From Legionella qingyii (GTDB lineage: Bacteria > Pseudomonadota > Gammaproteobacteria > Legionellales > Legionellaceae), in contig NZ_QHJG01000006.1 of the NCBI RefSeq assembly GCF_003184185.1, positions 106,978 through 170,977 of the forward strand: DNA of 64,000 bases, in the 5' to 3' direction. This document shows positions 8,783-17,479 of this stretch, piece by piece; within the stretch, counting starts at the first letter, position 1; each line of letters starts with the position of its first letter. The translations under genes were made by a program, and so were the position numbers. The notes beneath the pieces were generated by a model. The model had not been told where the DNA came from. It searched no databases and saw only the letters and a program-made list of their open reading frames with translations.

Positions 8783-9478
8783 ATGTCGCAAATAAAAATA
8801 AAACAATCAAAGACGAGTACGGTATTAGAGAAATTGCGTCTAGATCTCGTGAGTGGCTATTTTGAGCCAGGCCAAAAATTGCAAATGGAACAATTAAAAG
8901 AGCGTTATGAAGTAGGATACAGTCCTTTACGTGAAGCGTTATCTCGCTTGGTAAGTCATGGCTTAGTCAGCTTTGAGGATTTATGTGGATTTTCTGTTCC
9001 TTATTTATCTTTAGCAGAATTATACGATCTTTATGCCGTCAGGTTTCAGATTGAAACACGTGCTCTGGAGTTATCCATAAAATATGGTGATGAATCTTGG
9101 GAGGCAGATATTATTGCCTGTTGGCATCGATATGCAAAATACCTTACCTCATCATCAAATAAACGATTAAATCCTATTGAATGGGATGCGCTACAAAAAG
9201 AATTTACCTTTACCCTTATCAAAGCCTGTCAATCTCCTTGGTTACTCAAAATCCAGGATATGTTGTATGACCATTCATCACGTTATCGCTTTTTATGCTT
9301 GGGGCACCATCATAACGATGAACAGGTATTAACGGAATTCAAACAAGAAAATGAGGAGTTAGTCGCCGCCGTATTAGCGAGGAATACTGAAAAAGCAATT
9401 CAGATTTCGCAAATTGGCTGGGATAACTCAATTCAAATTATGGCAGACAGTTTGAAGGATAAGGATATTTTGGAGTAA
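8783..9478 (+). CDS. GntR family regulator with FCD ligand domain
   Basis: 231 aa. The N-terminal winged helix-turn-helix (about residues 12-75) shows the GntR pattern: VLEKLRLDLVSGYFEPGQKL, then the recognition region YSPLREALSRLVSHGLV. The C-terminal all-helical part (about 85-220) fits the FCD domain of the FadR/CsiR subgroup, which binds small carboxylates, often with a metal. It is the first gene of the operon, four bases ahead of the MetRS-like gene, so it probably controls that operon. The palindrome in its promoter is the likely site. The effector molecule is unknown; a pathway intermediate or an amino acid is possible. Confidence 0.88.
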   Translation: MSQIKIKQSKTSTVLEKLRLDLVSGYFEPGQKLQMEQLKERYEVGYSPLREALSRLVSHGLVSFEDLCGFSVPYLSLAELYDLYAVRFQIETRALELSIKYGDESWEADIIACWHRYAKYLTSSSNKRLNPIEWDALQKEFTFTLIKACQSPWLLKIQDMLYDHSSRYRFLCLGHHHNDEQVLTEFKQENEELVAAVLARNTEKAIQISQIGWDNSIQIMADSLKDKDILE

Positions 9479-9482
9479 CTCA

Positions 9483-11060
9483 ATGACTGGACATAAAAAA
9501 AATTATTTGCTCATTCCCTCGGTACCTACACCTAATGGTCGTCTGCATTTAGGCCATATTGGCGGTCCATTTTTGAGTGCAGACATACTGGCAAGATACT
9601 TCCGACTTTGTGGGCATTGCGCGTGGATAATCTCAGGAACCGACAGTTATGAATCCTACGCAGCAGGAAAAGCGGAGGAGGAACATTTAAGCCCTGAGGT
9701 TACATGTCATCATTATCATGCCTTAATCGCACAGGATTTAGAACAAATGAATATTCAATGTGATGAATTTATTAATCCACTCGATAAGAAATGGAATGCA
9801 TCCTATCAAGAATGGCATGAACAGATTGTTCAACAGTTATTAGATAACAACGCTACGACGCGCTTAAAAGAAAATATGCTTTGGGATGAAACAAATCAAC
9901 GTTATCTCACAGGATACTGGCTTCAAGGGAATTGTCCTATATGCTATGAAAGAACAGCGAGTTATTTTTGTGAGAATTGTGGTGCCCATTTTCGACCAGA
10001 GGAAATAATTCATGAGGGCGGTTTAGAGCAAAAGGAGGTTGAAAATATTTTTTTACAGCTTCCAAGAGATGTTGATCTCATTTCCAAAGGAATTAATCAA
10101 AACATCCAAGCACTATTTCAAACTTATCAAGTGTTACAGAATCATCGATTCCGACTTACGACTCAGTGTGATTGGGGTTTAGCGGATAAGACTGATCCTA
10201 ATCATTCAAGAACGTTGTTTAGTTATGGTTTTGTATTTGCCTATTTTTTGATGTTTGGGGAAATAGCGGCAAAAATCATGGGTATTAACAAAAATGCATT
10301 TGCTGTTGATTCTGATGTGATTACTATTTCCAGTTTTGGTATCGATAATGCATTACCCTTTTTAAGCAGTGCCTTGGGCATTAGTTCTGGATGCCCTCAA
10401 TATAAATCATTTGATTATTACCTCATGAATTATTTTTATTATCTTGATGGCAGTAAATTTTCAACAAGCCGACAGCATATGATTGGAGTGGATGAGGCCA
10501 TCAATCAAAAAGGACTTTCCAGTGATATTATTCGGCTGTACCTTGCTTCGATTGATGTACGAAATCAAACAGGAAATTTTGTTATGGATGATTTCATCCA
10601 ATATTACAACAAAATTGTGGATTGGCTTGAACAGCGTGTTATTCAAGGTATACAAAATCTACCTGAGCGGGTCATTAATTCTTGCACTCAATCGTTGCAA
10701 CATCAATTATTCGAACTGTTTACAACTCAGGAACATGTGTTACAACCCACTCAATTTTTACCCCATATAGGAGTTCAATCTCTAAATGACTGGATGGTTT
10801 TAAACCAAAGTATCGATCCTTGCACCGATGATTACTTCTGGTGGTTAAAAGGGTTTTCTATGGTGATTTATCCCTACATGCCAGAACTCGGTGAAACAAT
10901 CTGGCATGCGCTGGGATATGAACAATTGCCTACGTACGCTGACTTTTTTGTTAAGCCAACTCAGTCATTACAGAAACAATTACAACTCACCCTAAAACCA
11001 ATTACTCAGGAATTTGAGGCACAAGCAGAGGGAATCTGTTATGAACAAAATAAATCATGA
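9483..11060 (+). CDS. methionyl-tRNA synthetase-like protein, predicted amino-acid-activating part of a hydrazine synthetase
   Basis: 525 aa with a class I synthetase core. HLGH (22-25) stands for HIGH and KFSTS (325-329) for KMSKS. A zinc knuckle is made by Cys151, Cys154, Cys163 and Cys166. The part after residue ~345 is short and lacks a clear NxxLxxxxGNLxxR anticodon-domain motif, so it may not charge tRNA. In known N-N synthetases (Spb40, PyrN, Tri28, as I recall them) a MetRS-like domain activates an amino acid and esterifies it to an N-hydroxylated amine, and a cupin then makes the N-N bond. The overlap with an N-hydroxylase gene and a cupin gene points to this role. A second housekeeping MetRS or a resistance copy is the alternative. 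Confidence 0.8.
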   Translation: MTGHKKNYLLIPSVPTPNGRLHLGHIGGPFLSADILARYFRLCGHCAWIISGTDSYESYAAGKAEEEHLSPEVTCHHYHALIAQDLEQMNIQCDEFINPLDKKWNASYQEWHEQIVQQLLDNNATTRLKENMLWDETNQRYLTGYWLQGNCPICYERTASYFCENCGAHFRPEEIIHEGGLEQKEVENIFLQLPRDVDLISKGINQNIQALFQTYQVLQNHRFRLTTQCDWGLADKTDPNHSRTLFSYGFVFAYFLMFGEIAAKIMGINKNAFAVDSDVITISSFGIDNALPFLSSALGISSGCPQYKSFDYYLMNYFYYLDGSKFSTSRQHMIGVDEAINQKGLSSDIIRLYLASIDVRNQTGNFVMDDFIQYYNKIVDWLEQRVIQGIQNLPERVINSCTQSLQHQLFELFTTQEHVLQPTQFLPHIGVQSLNDWMVLNQSIDPCTDDYFWWLKGFSMVIYPYMPELGETIWHALGYEQLPTYADFFVKPTQSLQKQLQLTLKPITQEFEAQAEGICYEQNKS

Positions 11061-12357
11061 AATTTCCGATTTACTTGGAGTCGGTGTTGGACCATTTAAT
11101 TTAAGTTTAGCGGCGCTTTTGTCGTCAGTTGATGGGATTTCCAGTGTTTTTTTTGAACAAAATAAGGAAATGATTTGGCATCCTGGAATGTTATTTCCCA
11201 AAGCTGAAATTCAGGTTAGTTATTTAAATGATTTGGTTACGCTTGTTGATCCTACTAATCCTTATTCATTCATTGCGTATCTTGCAAAACACAAACGATT
11301 GTATCGTTTTATTAATGCGCAATTTAAACAGGTGTTACGAACTGAATTTAGCCATTATTTAAATTGGGTGAGTCGGTCATTACCTAATTTAGTGTTTAAC
11401 GAAAAGGTTGAAGGCGTTTATTTTGATAAATCTCATTTTGTTATGCAAACAACGAAGAGAACAGTTAAGGGAAGGCATCTTATTTTGGGTAATGGCTTAA
11501 CGGCAAAAGTTCCTGCTTGTGCCAAACGTTATTTAGGTAATAATGTATTACATAATAAGAATTTTTTACTTAATCCTATAAATTGGCAGGGAAAAAGAGT
11601 TGCTATTATTGGTGGCGGGCAAAGCGGTGCTGAAATTGTGCAACATATTTTATCTCATGGTGAGCAATTACCTGCTGAATTAAATTGGATTTCGAAGCGA
11701 TATCAACTATTGCCGATGGATACTTCTCCATTTGTAAATGAGTTTTTCACTCCTAAATACGCCGAATATTTTTTTCATCTACCTGAAAAAGAAAAAGACT
11801 TTTTATTGCAGGAGCAACTCTTGGCCAGTGATGGTATTTCTTTGGATTTGTTACAAGCAATTTATCAAAAACTTTACAGCCTCGAATTTTTGGAAAGTAA
11901 AGCTAAGTTTTTTAAATTGTTCACTCGTCATGCATTAACAGATATGGAGATCGAGTCAGGCGCTTATCAGTTAATTTTGACCGAGCTTGGTACCATGGGA
12001 AAAAAAATAATTTCTGCGGACATTGTTATTCTATGCACAGGCTATCAGTGGGAATTTCCCTCTTATCTTTCCTCGATTGCAGATAAAATACCATTAAAGA
12101 ATGGCGCATTTTGCATAAATCCGGATTTTTCCATTGTATGGGAGGGCCCCAAACAACATCGCATTTATGTCCAAAATGCAGCGCATCAGTCTTATGGGAT
12201 CGCTGAGCCTAATTTAAGTGTTATGGCATGGCGAAGTGCAAAAATAATTAATAGCATTGCGCAAGCGCAAATCTATGATCTGAATCATGAGAGTACGGTC
12301 TTGGATTGGGAGCAGGAATTATTTCATGAGGAACAAAAATATGCCTCAATTGCCTGA
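11041..12357 (+). CDS. L-lysine/L-ornithine N-monooxygenase (IucD/SidA type)
   Basis: 438 aa flavoprotein that would hydroxylate the side-chain amine of lysine or ornithine using FAD, NADPH and O2. Visible motifs: FAD loop GVGVGPFNLSLA near the N-terminus; substrate/flavin segment QVSYLNDLVTLVDPTNPYSF; NADPH loop AIIGGGQSGAEI; the PMDTSPFVNEFFTP segment; and DIVILCTGY near residue 330. ATG 11041 was chosen because AGAGGGA lies 7 bases upstream; it overlaps the MetRS-like gene by 20 bases. No siderophore synthetase (IucA/C-like or NRPS) is nearby, so the usual siderophore role is not supported here. It should supply the N-hydroxy substrate for the MetRS-like/cupin pair. Lysine versus ornithine cannot be decided. 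Confidence 0.88.
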   Translation: MNKINHEISDLLGVGVGPFNLSLAALLSSVDGISSVFFEQNKEMIWHPGMLFPKAEIQVSYLNDLVTLVDPTNPYSFIAYLAKHKRLYRFINAQFKQVLRTEFSHYLNWVSRSLPNLVFNEKVEGVYFDKSHFVMQTTKRTVKGRHLILGNGLTAKVPACAKRYLGNNVLHNKNFLLNPINWQGKRVAIIGGGQSGAEIVQHILSHGEQLPAELNWISKRYQLLPMDTSPFVNEFFTPKYAEYFFHLPEKEKDFLLQEQLLASDGISLDLLQAIYQKLYSLEFLESKAKFFKLFTRHALTDMEIESGAYQLILTELGTMGKKIISADIVILCTGYQWEFPSYLSSIADKIPLKNGAFCINPDFSIVWEGPKQHRIYVQNAAHQSYGIAEPNLSVMAWRSAKIINSIAQAQIYDLNHESTVLDWEQELFHEEQKYASIA

Positions 12358-12691
12358 ATCTAATCTGTTTGTAAACCCCAGGTTGGTTTTTTCTAATCCC
12401 GAACATATTGCTCCCGGCGTTGTAGTAAACCCTATTGATTTTGCACAAAAAAAAGCATCCGCTCCTTTTCAAACAACTTATTTTGAAGTGATGCCTCAAT
12501 GTGAAACGCCACTGGATTACCATCAAGAGCAAGAGGTTTGGATTGTATTAAATGGAAGTGGCATTTTGACTTATGAAGGAACTGTTCACTGCCTTAAAGC
12601 ACATGATTTTTTTTACTTTGCGTCGTTAAAAAAGCATCAAATCCACAACCCTATGCAAATCCCGCTTCTTATTTGCTCTATTTATTGGTAA
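12341..12691 (+). CDS. small single-domain cupin, predicted N-N bond-forming partner
   Basis: 116 aa, one cupin barrel. Motif 1 reads D-Y-H-Q-E-Q-E-V-W...NGSG: the second His and the Glu of the classical HxH...E set are kept, while the first His is Asp. Motif 2 has KKHQIHNP, giving the third His. This metal site fits the zinc-binding cupins reported for hydrazine synthetases, where the cupin rearranges an O-aminoacyl hydroxylamine to a hydrazine. ATG 12341 with GAGG nine bases upstream is preferred; ATG 12326 is also possible. It overlaps the hydroxylase end by 17 bases, so the genes are coupled. Cupins are functionally broad, so the role rests on context. Confidence 0.75.
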   Translation: MPQLPESNLFVNPRLVFSNPEHIAPGVVVNPIDFAQKKASAPFQTTYFEVMPQCETPLDYHQEQEVWIVLNGSGILTYEGTVHCLKAHDFFYFASLKKHQIHNPMQIPLLICSIYW

Positions 12692-12768
12692 GGGATTATT
12701 GGGGGACGGCATTTGGGTAAGTGGTAAAAAAAATCCAATGGATGCGTTATAACTAATTGGGAATTTTA

Positions 12769-13218
12769 ATGAAGAAATACAAGGTGCGATGGTTGCAGTC
12801 CATTGATGAAGAAAACTGGTTCGCAATGTGGCGTGAATATATGGAGTTTTATCAAGTATCTCTACCTCCAGAAGTAGTCAATAATACATTCGAAACATTA
12901 CTTTCTGCAGATAAAAAAACAGGATGTATTATTGCCTGTGACTCCCAAAATATGGCAGTTGGGTTTCTTACTTTTATTATTCATTTAAGCACTTGGAGTA
13001 TCGCCCCAGAATGTTATTTGCATGATTTATATGTAAAACCAGAACATCGAAAAGCTGGATTGGCTAGAATGCTCATCGAAGAGTTAAAACAAGTTAGCAA
13101 ATTGCAGCATTGGCATAAAGTCTATTGGATCACCAAACCAGATAACCAGGTGGCTCGAACATTGTACGATAAAATTGGACGAGGCGAACCCTGGATCGTC
13201 TATGTTATGACAGATTAA
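12769..13218 (+). CDS. GNAT family N-acetyltransferase
   Basis: 149 aa. The acetyl-CoA binding motif A is clear: YLHDLYVKPEHRKAGLARMLIEEL, followed by the DNQVARTLYDKIG helix typical of the fold. ATG 12769 follows GGGA by 7 bases; a TTG at 12757 is less likely. It starts 77 bases after the cupin gene in the same direction, so it may belong to the operon and acetylate the N-N product, as tailoring or self-protection. That link is inference; the substrate is unknown. Confidence 0.85.
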   Translation: MKKYKVRWLQSIDEENWFAMWREYMEFYQVSLPPEVVNNTFETLLSADKKTGCIIACDSQNMAVGFLTFIIHLSTWSIAPECYLHDLYVKPEHRKAGLARMLIEELKQVSKLQHWHKVYWITKPDNQVARTLYDKIGRGEPWIVYVMTD

Positions 13219-13348
13219 GTTAGGACTTACGAAAAAAAACAATCTCTTCGTGATTAAATGTTTTTAATTCGGTCATTTAGTATATCTAAACTCCCCCATT
13301 TAAAACATTTTTTGCCTCGACCTAGGGGGGGCGTAAGTCCTGTAAGTT
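13216..13348. repeat. MITE-like element at the end of the GNAT gene
   Basis: Perfect 10-bp inverted ends AGGACTTACG (13222-13231) and CGTAAGTCCT (13332-13341) enclose about 100 bases without coding capacity. Outside them is the direct repeat TAAGTT (13216-13221 and 13343-13348, with one extra G on the right), which looks like a target duplication. The left copy includes the GNAT stop codon. Small non-autonomous elements of this kind derive from insertion sequences; the parent is not in the window. Confidence 0.5.
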
Positions 13349-13460
13349 AATCCTCATTTTCCTCCCCACATCCTGGAGGAATTTTTAAATAGTTAAATAA
13401 GATATTTTTTGACGTTAAATTCTAATAGACTATTAGTTTCGATGAAAAATAGGGATATTT

Positions 13461-14648
13461 ATGCGGGACTTCATCAAACCGGCACTTTTTAATGCACAGT
13501 TAGTAAGAAGTTTAGGATGTGCTACTTATCAAGGTGCTGAAATTGGAGAATGTTTTGCCATAGCAAATCAAATTGAGCCAGGTAATAAAGAAAGCTGGTA
13601 TGACCGATGGACTGCCTTTGGTGATAGCAATTTCAGTATGGCTGAAACCTATCATAGTCAAGGGTTATACTATGATGCGAAAATGGCTTTTCTACGCGCA
13701 TGCACTTATTATCGAACGGCGTTTTTTTTCCTGGAAGATGTACCTACTGATCCAAGGATTACACACGCATTACAATATAGCATTCGTGCTTTTCATAAAG
13801 CTCTTGAGTATTTTGAAACTCCGGTGGAAAAGGTAGAAATTCCCTTTGAAAATACGACATTGCCTGGATATCTTTACCTAAATCATACTCGGCCCAATCA
13901 TCCGAAACCCATTTTAATAGACACGGGTGGGGGCGATGGCACTAAGGAAGAATTATATTTTAGTACGGCAGCTGAGGCGTTAAAGAGAGGTTTTCATTGC
14001 TTAAATTTTGAAGGTCCGGGCCAAGGTAGTATGCTGCGATTAAATAAAATACCCTTTATCCCAGATTGGGAGCGGGTAATTGAAAAAGTCGTCGATTTTA
14101 TTATTAATCGCCCTGAAATCGATCCGAATAAGATTTTCTTAATTGGTCGAAGTTTTGGTGGTTATCTTGCTGCTCGAGCCGTAACAAAAGAACAACGAAT
14201 TGCAGGCTGTATTGTTGATCCCGGTATATTTGATGCAAGTGGTAATCTCGAAGCCAAATTTAATTCCCTTAGGACTCAGTTCCCAGATCTGCAGGATGTT
14301 CCTTTAGAGCATGCTTTAACACACCTCCTGAAAACAGATGATCATTTACGCTTTATGCTGGAAAGTCGAACGTGGCGATTTGGTGCGAAAACCGTTGAAG
14401 AAATGCTCAATAGAACTCGTGCTTACACTTTGAATGGATTGGTCGAGCGCATTAAGTGCCCCATGCTGGTTTGTGATAATACCTTAGAATACATTACATT
14501 AGGCCAAGCAAAAAAATTATATGACCAGTTGCAATGCAAAAAACAATATATTCTTTTTCATGATGAAGACGGTACTGGTGGTCATTGTGAACCGCTTGCG
14601 CCAAGATTATTTAGTGCAAAAATCTATGCATGGCTAAATACACTATAA
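13461..14648 (+). CDS. alpha/beta hydrolase with helical N-terminal domain
   Basis: 395 aa. The first ~120 residues are helical; the rest is an alpha/beta hydrolase with nucleophile Ser231 in G-R-S-F-G-G, an oxyanion region DTGGGDGTKEE, and a likely catalytic His375 in GTGGHCEP. This layout is shared by FrsA-like and 2,6-dihydropseudooxynicotine hydrolase-like enzymes (C-C or ester/amide bond hydrolases). No signal peptide, so it is cytoplasmic. It lies beyond the MITE-like element, 242 bases after the GNAT gene and in the same direction; whether it belongs to the N-N operon is open. Confidence 0.8.
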   Translation: MRDFIKPALFNAQLVRSLGCATYQGAEIGECFAIANQIEPGNKESWYDRWTAFGDSNFSMAETYHSQGLYYDAKMAFLRACTYYRTAFFFLEDVPTDPRITHALQYSIRAFHKALEYFETPVEKVEIPFENTTLPGYLYLNHTRPNHPKPILIDTGGGDGTKEELYFSTAAEALKRGFHCLNFEGPGQGSMLRLNKIPFIPDWERVIEKVVDFIINRPEIDPNKIFLIGRSFGGYLAARAVTKEQRIAGCIVDPGIFDASGNLEAKFNSLRTQFPDLQDVPLEHALTHLLKTDDHLRFMLESRTWRFGAKTVEEMLNRTRAYTLNGLVERIKCPMLVCDNTLEYITLGQAKKLYDQLQCKKQYILFHDEDGTGGHCEPLAPRLFSAKIYAWLNTL

Positions 14649-14710
14649 ATTTTTTTCCGCGTTTACAATGAAATGCATTATCTAATAGACAACGCATAGG
14701 ATGGGAATAA

Positions 14711-17275
14711 ATGGATTTGCAATCGTTAGTTACTTTGGATAACCAAGCAATATTTGCCAAATTAAATAGTTCTTTTGCTGGATTAACCCACTCGGAAGTT
14801 CAAAAAAGGCAAACTTTATATGGATTTAATGAAATTACACAAAGTCCTTATCGACTTCTTATTATGGAAGCAATTTCACATTCGACTAATCCACTTGTCG
14901 CCATATTATTGATTGCCGCAGTAGTTTCCGCGTTTACTGGAAATGTTGTGAGTTCTGTTATTATTATCATTATGGTGATTATGAGTATTGGCCTGGATTA
15001 TTTTCAAAGTCATCGCTCTTTAGTCGCGGTTAAAAAATTACAGAAGAATATTGCTTCCACTGCAAATGTTTTACGAGATGGCCAATGGAATGAAATTCCA
15101 TGCCGCGAGTTAGTTCCTGGTGATATTGTCAAGCTCATAGCCGGTGATTTAATCCCTGCAGATGCGCTGTTGCTAAAAGCAAAAGACTTACATGTACAGC
15201 AAGCCGCGCTTACGGGTGAATCTTTGCCGGTTGAAAAAGAAGCCACCCAGGAACCTATGGTAGCTCAAAACATTGAAGAAGCAAAAAATGTAGTTTTTTC
15301 AGGCTCCTCAGTAGTGAGTGGTACTGCCACCGCAATTGTTGTTGCAACCGGTCAGAACACTCAGTTTGGTTACATCGTCAAAACCCTTTCCAAAGCCGCT
15401 CCGCATACTGAATTTGAAAAAGGCATTGTCCGCTTTGGATTGTTCATTATGAAAGTGGTCTTTTTTCTCGTTCTGTTTGTATTTGCAGTCAATATTTATT
15501 TAAAACGATCTTTGCTCGAATCGTTGCTATTTGCGGTCGCTTTAGCTGTGGGACTGACCCCGGAATTATTACCGATGATAACGACGGTAACGCTTGCTGC
15601 CGGCGCAGTCCATATGGCAAAGAAAAAAGTGATAGTCAAAAACCTATCTGCAATTCAGAATTTTGGCAGCATCGATATTCTGTGTAGTGATAAGACTGGT
15701 ACTTTAACCAGTGGTGAAATGATCTTGGAACAACATATAGATCCATTAGGAAATAAATCAGAAAATGTAATGTTATTGGCTTATTTAAATAGCCTGTTTG
15801 GCACGGAAATTCCTAATCCATTTAATGCTGCGGTATTAAATAAAGTAAATATTAATCCTCTAGATGCAGCAATCCTAAAACATGATCATCCCGATGTGCA
15901 AACCTATCACAAAATCGACGAGATTCCTTTTGATTTTGAACGTCGTCGTTCCAGCGTTGTTGTTGACAAAAGCAATTCGCATATTCTCATTACCAAAGGC
16001 GCTCCTGAGTTTGTGATCCGTGATTGCACTTATTATGATTTGGCTGGAGAAATCCATCCATTAGATGAGGTGGCACGCAAAAAAATTGAATCTGTTTTTT
16101 TATCATTAAGTGAGCAAGGATATCGTACATTGGCCGTGGCGTACCGAACAATTGAGATCAAATCTTCATACCATGCTCCAGATGAGCAAAATATGGTCGT
16201 GGCTGGATTTCTTGCCTTTTTTGATCCTGCACTCAAGGAAACTCCGGCAATCATTAAGAAGTTGTCCCGGGAAGGGGTCAAGATAAAAATTTTGACCGGT
16301 GATAATGATCGTGTCACACGGCATATTTGCCAGCAAGTAGGCCTTGATGCAAGCCGCATGCTTCTGGGGGAAGAATTAAATCATATTACGGATGCGGCAT
16401 TGGGTGACATCGCGGAAAAGGTCGATGTGTTTGCCCGCATTTCACCAATGCAAAAGCAGCGTATTATTAGCGTTCTTCGCGCGCGTGGGCATGTAGTGGG
16501 CTATATTGGTGATGGAATTAATGATGTTCCTTCTTTGCATACCGCAGATGTAGGAATTTCAGTTGCGGGAGCCGTGGATGTAGCTCGCGAAGCAGCGGAT
16601 ATTATCTTATTAAAACGTCATTTAAGCGTGTTGTTGGCTGGAATTCTTGAAGGGCGAAAGTCGTTCGGAAACGTCATGAAATATTTAATGATGGGAACCA
16701 GTTCCAATTTTGGGAATATGCTAAGCATGGCGGGTGCTATTCTCCTTTTACCGTTTTTACCGATGTTACCAACACAAATTCTTTTAAATAATCTTCTTTA
16801 CGACACATCACAAATTGTAATTCCAACCGATAATGTAGATCCCAGTTTTGCACGCAAACCAAAGCATTGGGATATCGCGATTATTCGTAAGTTTATGTTT
16901 TATATTGGTCCTATAAGTTCTATTTTTGATTTTATTACTTTTTTTGTAATGCTGAAGGTTTTTGCAGCAACAGAAGCATTATTTCAAACCGGTTGGTTTG
17001 TAGAATCTTTAGCTACACAAACATTAGTCGTATTTGTAATTCGCTCGGTAAAAAGTCCATGGCAAAGCAGACCCAGTAATCCCTTAATCATTATGGTCTT
17101 ATCTATAGTTTCGCTTGCTGCAGTATTGCCTTTTACACCGCTTGCAAAATTTTGGGGATTTGTCCCTTTACCGGCCACTTATTTCCTTTTTCTGATTGCT
17201 GCGACAATTGCTTATCTTTTCTTGGTAGAAATTATTAAAAAGAAATTAATGTGGAAATGGATAGAAGGAAAATAA
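14711..17275 (+). CDS. mgtA: magnesium-translocating P-type ATPase, MgtA type
   Basis: Imports Mg2+ across the inner membrane using ATP. 854 aa, close to MgtA/MgtB (about 900). Phosphorylation Asp327 in CSDKTGTLTSGEM, actuator loop LTGESLPVEKE, nucleotide-binding ITKGAPEFV, hinge GDGINDVPSLHTADVGIS, and hydrophobic segments at both ends. The membrane segment has AVGLTPELLPMI, which is typical of the P3B group. ATG 14711 is the first start in a clean frame. The 62 bases upstream are too short for an mgtL-like leader, so Mg2+ control by such a leader is not visible. Confidence 0.93.
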   Translation: MDLQSLVTLDNQAIFAKLNSSFAGLTHSEVQKRQTLYGFNEITQSPYRLLIMEAISHSTNPLVAILLIAAVVSAFTGNVVSSVIIIIMVIMSIGLDYFQSHRSLVAVKKLQKNIASTANVLRDGQWNEIPCRELVPGDIVKLIAGDLIPADALLLKAKDLHVQQAALTGESLPVEKEATQEPMVAQNIEEAKNVVFSGSSVVSGTATAIVVATGQNTQFGYIVKTLSKAAPHTEFEKGIVRFGLFIMKVVFFLVLFVFAVNIYLKRSLLESLLFAVALAVGLTPELLPMITTVTLAAGAVHMAKKKVIVKNLSAIQNFGSIDILCSDKTGTLTSGEMILEQHIDPLGNKSENVMLLAYLNSLFGTEIPNPFNAAVLNKVNINPLDAAILKHDHPDVQTYHKIDEIPFDFERRRSSVVVDKSNSHILITKGAPEFVIRDCTYYDLAGEIHPLDEVARKKIESVFLSLSEQGYRTLAVAYRTIEIKSSYHAPDEQNMVVAGFLAFFDPALKETPAIIKKLSREGVKIKILTGDNDRVTRHICQQVGLDASRMLLGEELNHITDAALGDIAEKVDVFARISPMQKQRIISVLRARGHVVGYIGDGINDVPSLHTADVGISVAGAVDVAREAADIILLKRHLSVLLAGILEGRKSFGNVMKYLMMGTSSNFGNMLSMAGAILLLPFLPMLPTQILLNNLLYDTSQIVIPTDNVDPSFARKPKHWDIAIIRKFMFYIGPISSIFDFITFFVMLKVFAATEALFQTGWFVESLATQTLVVFVIRSVKSPWQSRPSNPLIIMVLSIVSLAAVLPFTPLAKFWGFVPLPATYFLFLIAATIAYLFLVEIIKKKLMWKWIEGK

Positions 17276-17479
17276 GCGACCTAATTTGCTGAAAAATTAA
17301 ACTATTTATGAAATTGGAATGTAAATTATAAGGTATTGCCATCGCATCTTATATACATGGGCTTGTTTTTTTGCTCATATTAAAAAAATACTTTAAATTA
17401 AAAGAATCTTATTTTTTCGACATCCAATTTTGATGTTTCATGGATAGATAATTATTTCATAAAAACAAGGAGTTAAGTT

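Noticed and set aside
10461..10655. Minus-strand frame inside the MetRS-like gene
   Set aside because: No ribosome site or family; it mirrors the coding frame of the real gene, as do many other short antisense frames in the window.
12287..12340. Upstream extension of the cupin gene to 12287
   Set aside because: It would overlap the hydroxylase gene by 71 bases with no ribosome site; ATG 12341 has GAGG at proper distance and starts before the cupin strands.
8783..12357. Siderophore (aerobactin or hydroxamate) operon
   Set aside because: The N-hydroxylase alone suggests this, but there is no IucA/C-like synthetase, NRPS, transporter or Fur-type site near; the MetRS-like and cupin genes point elsewhere.
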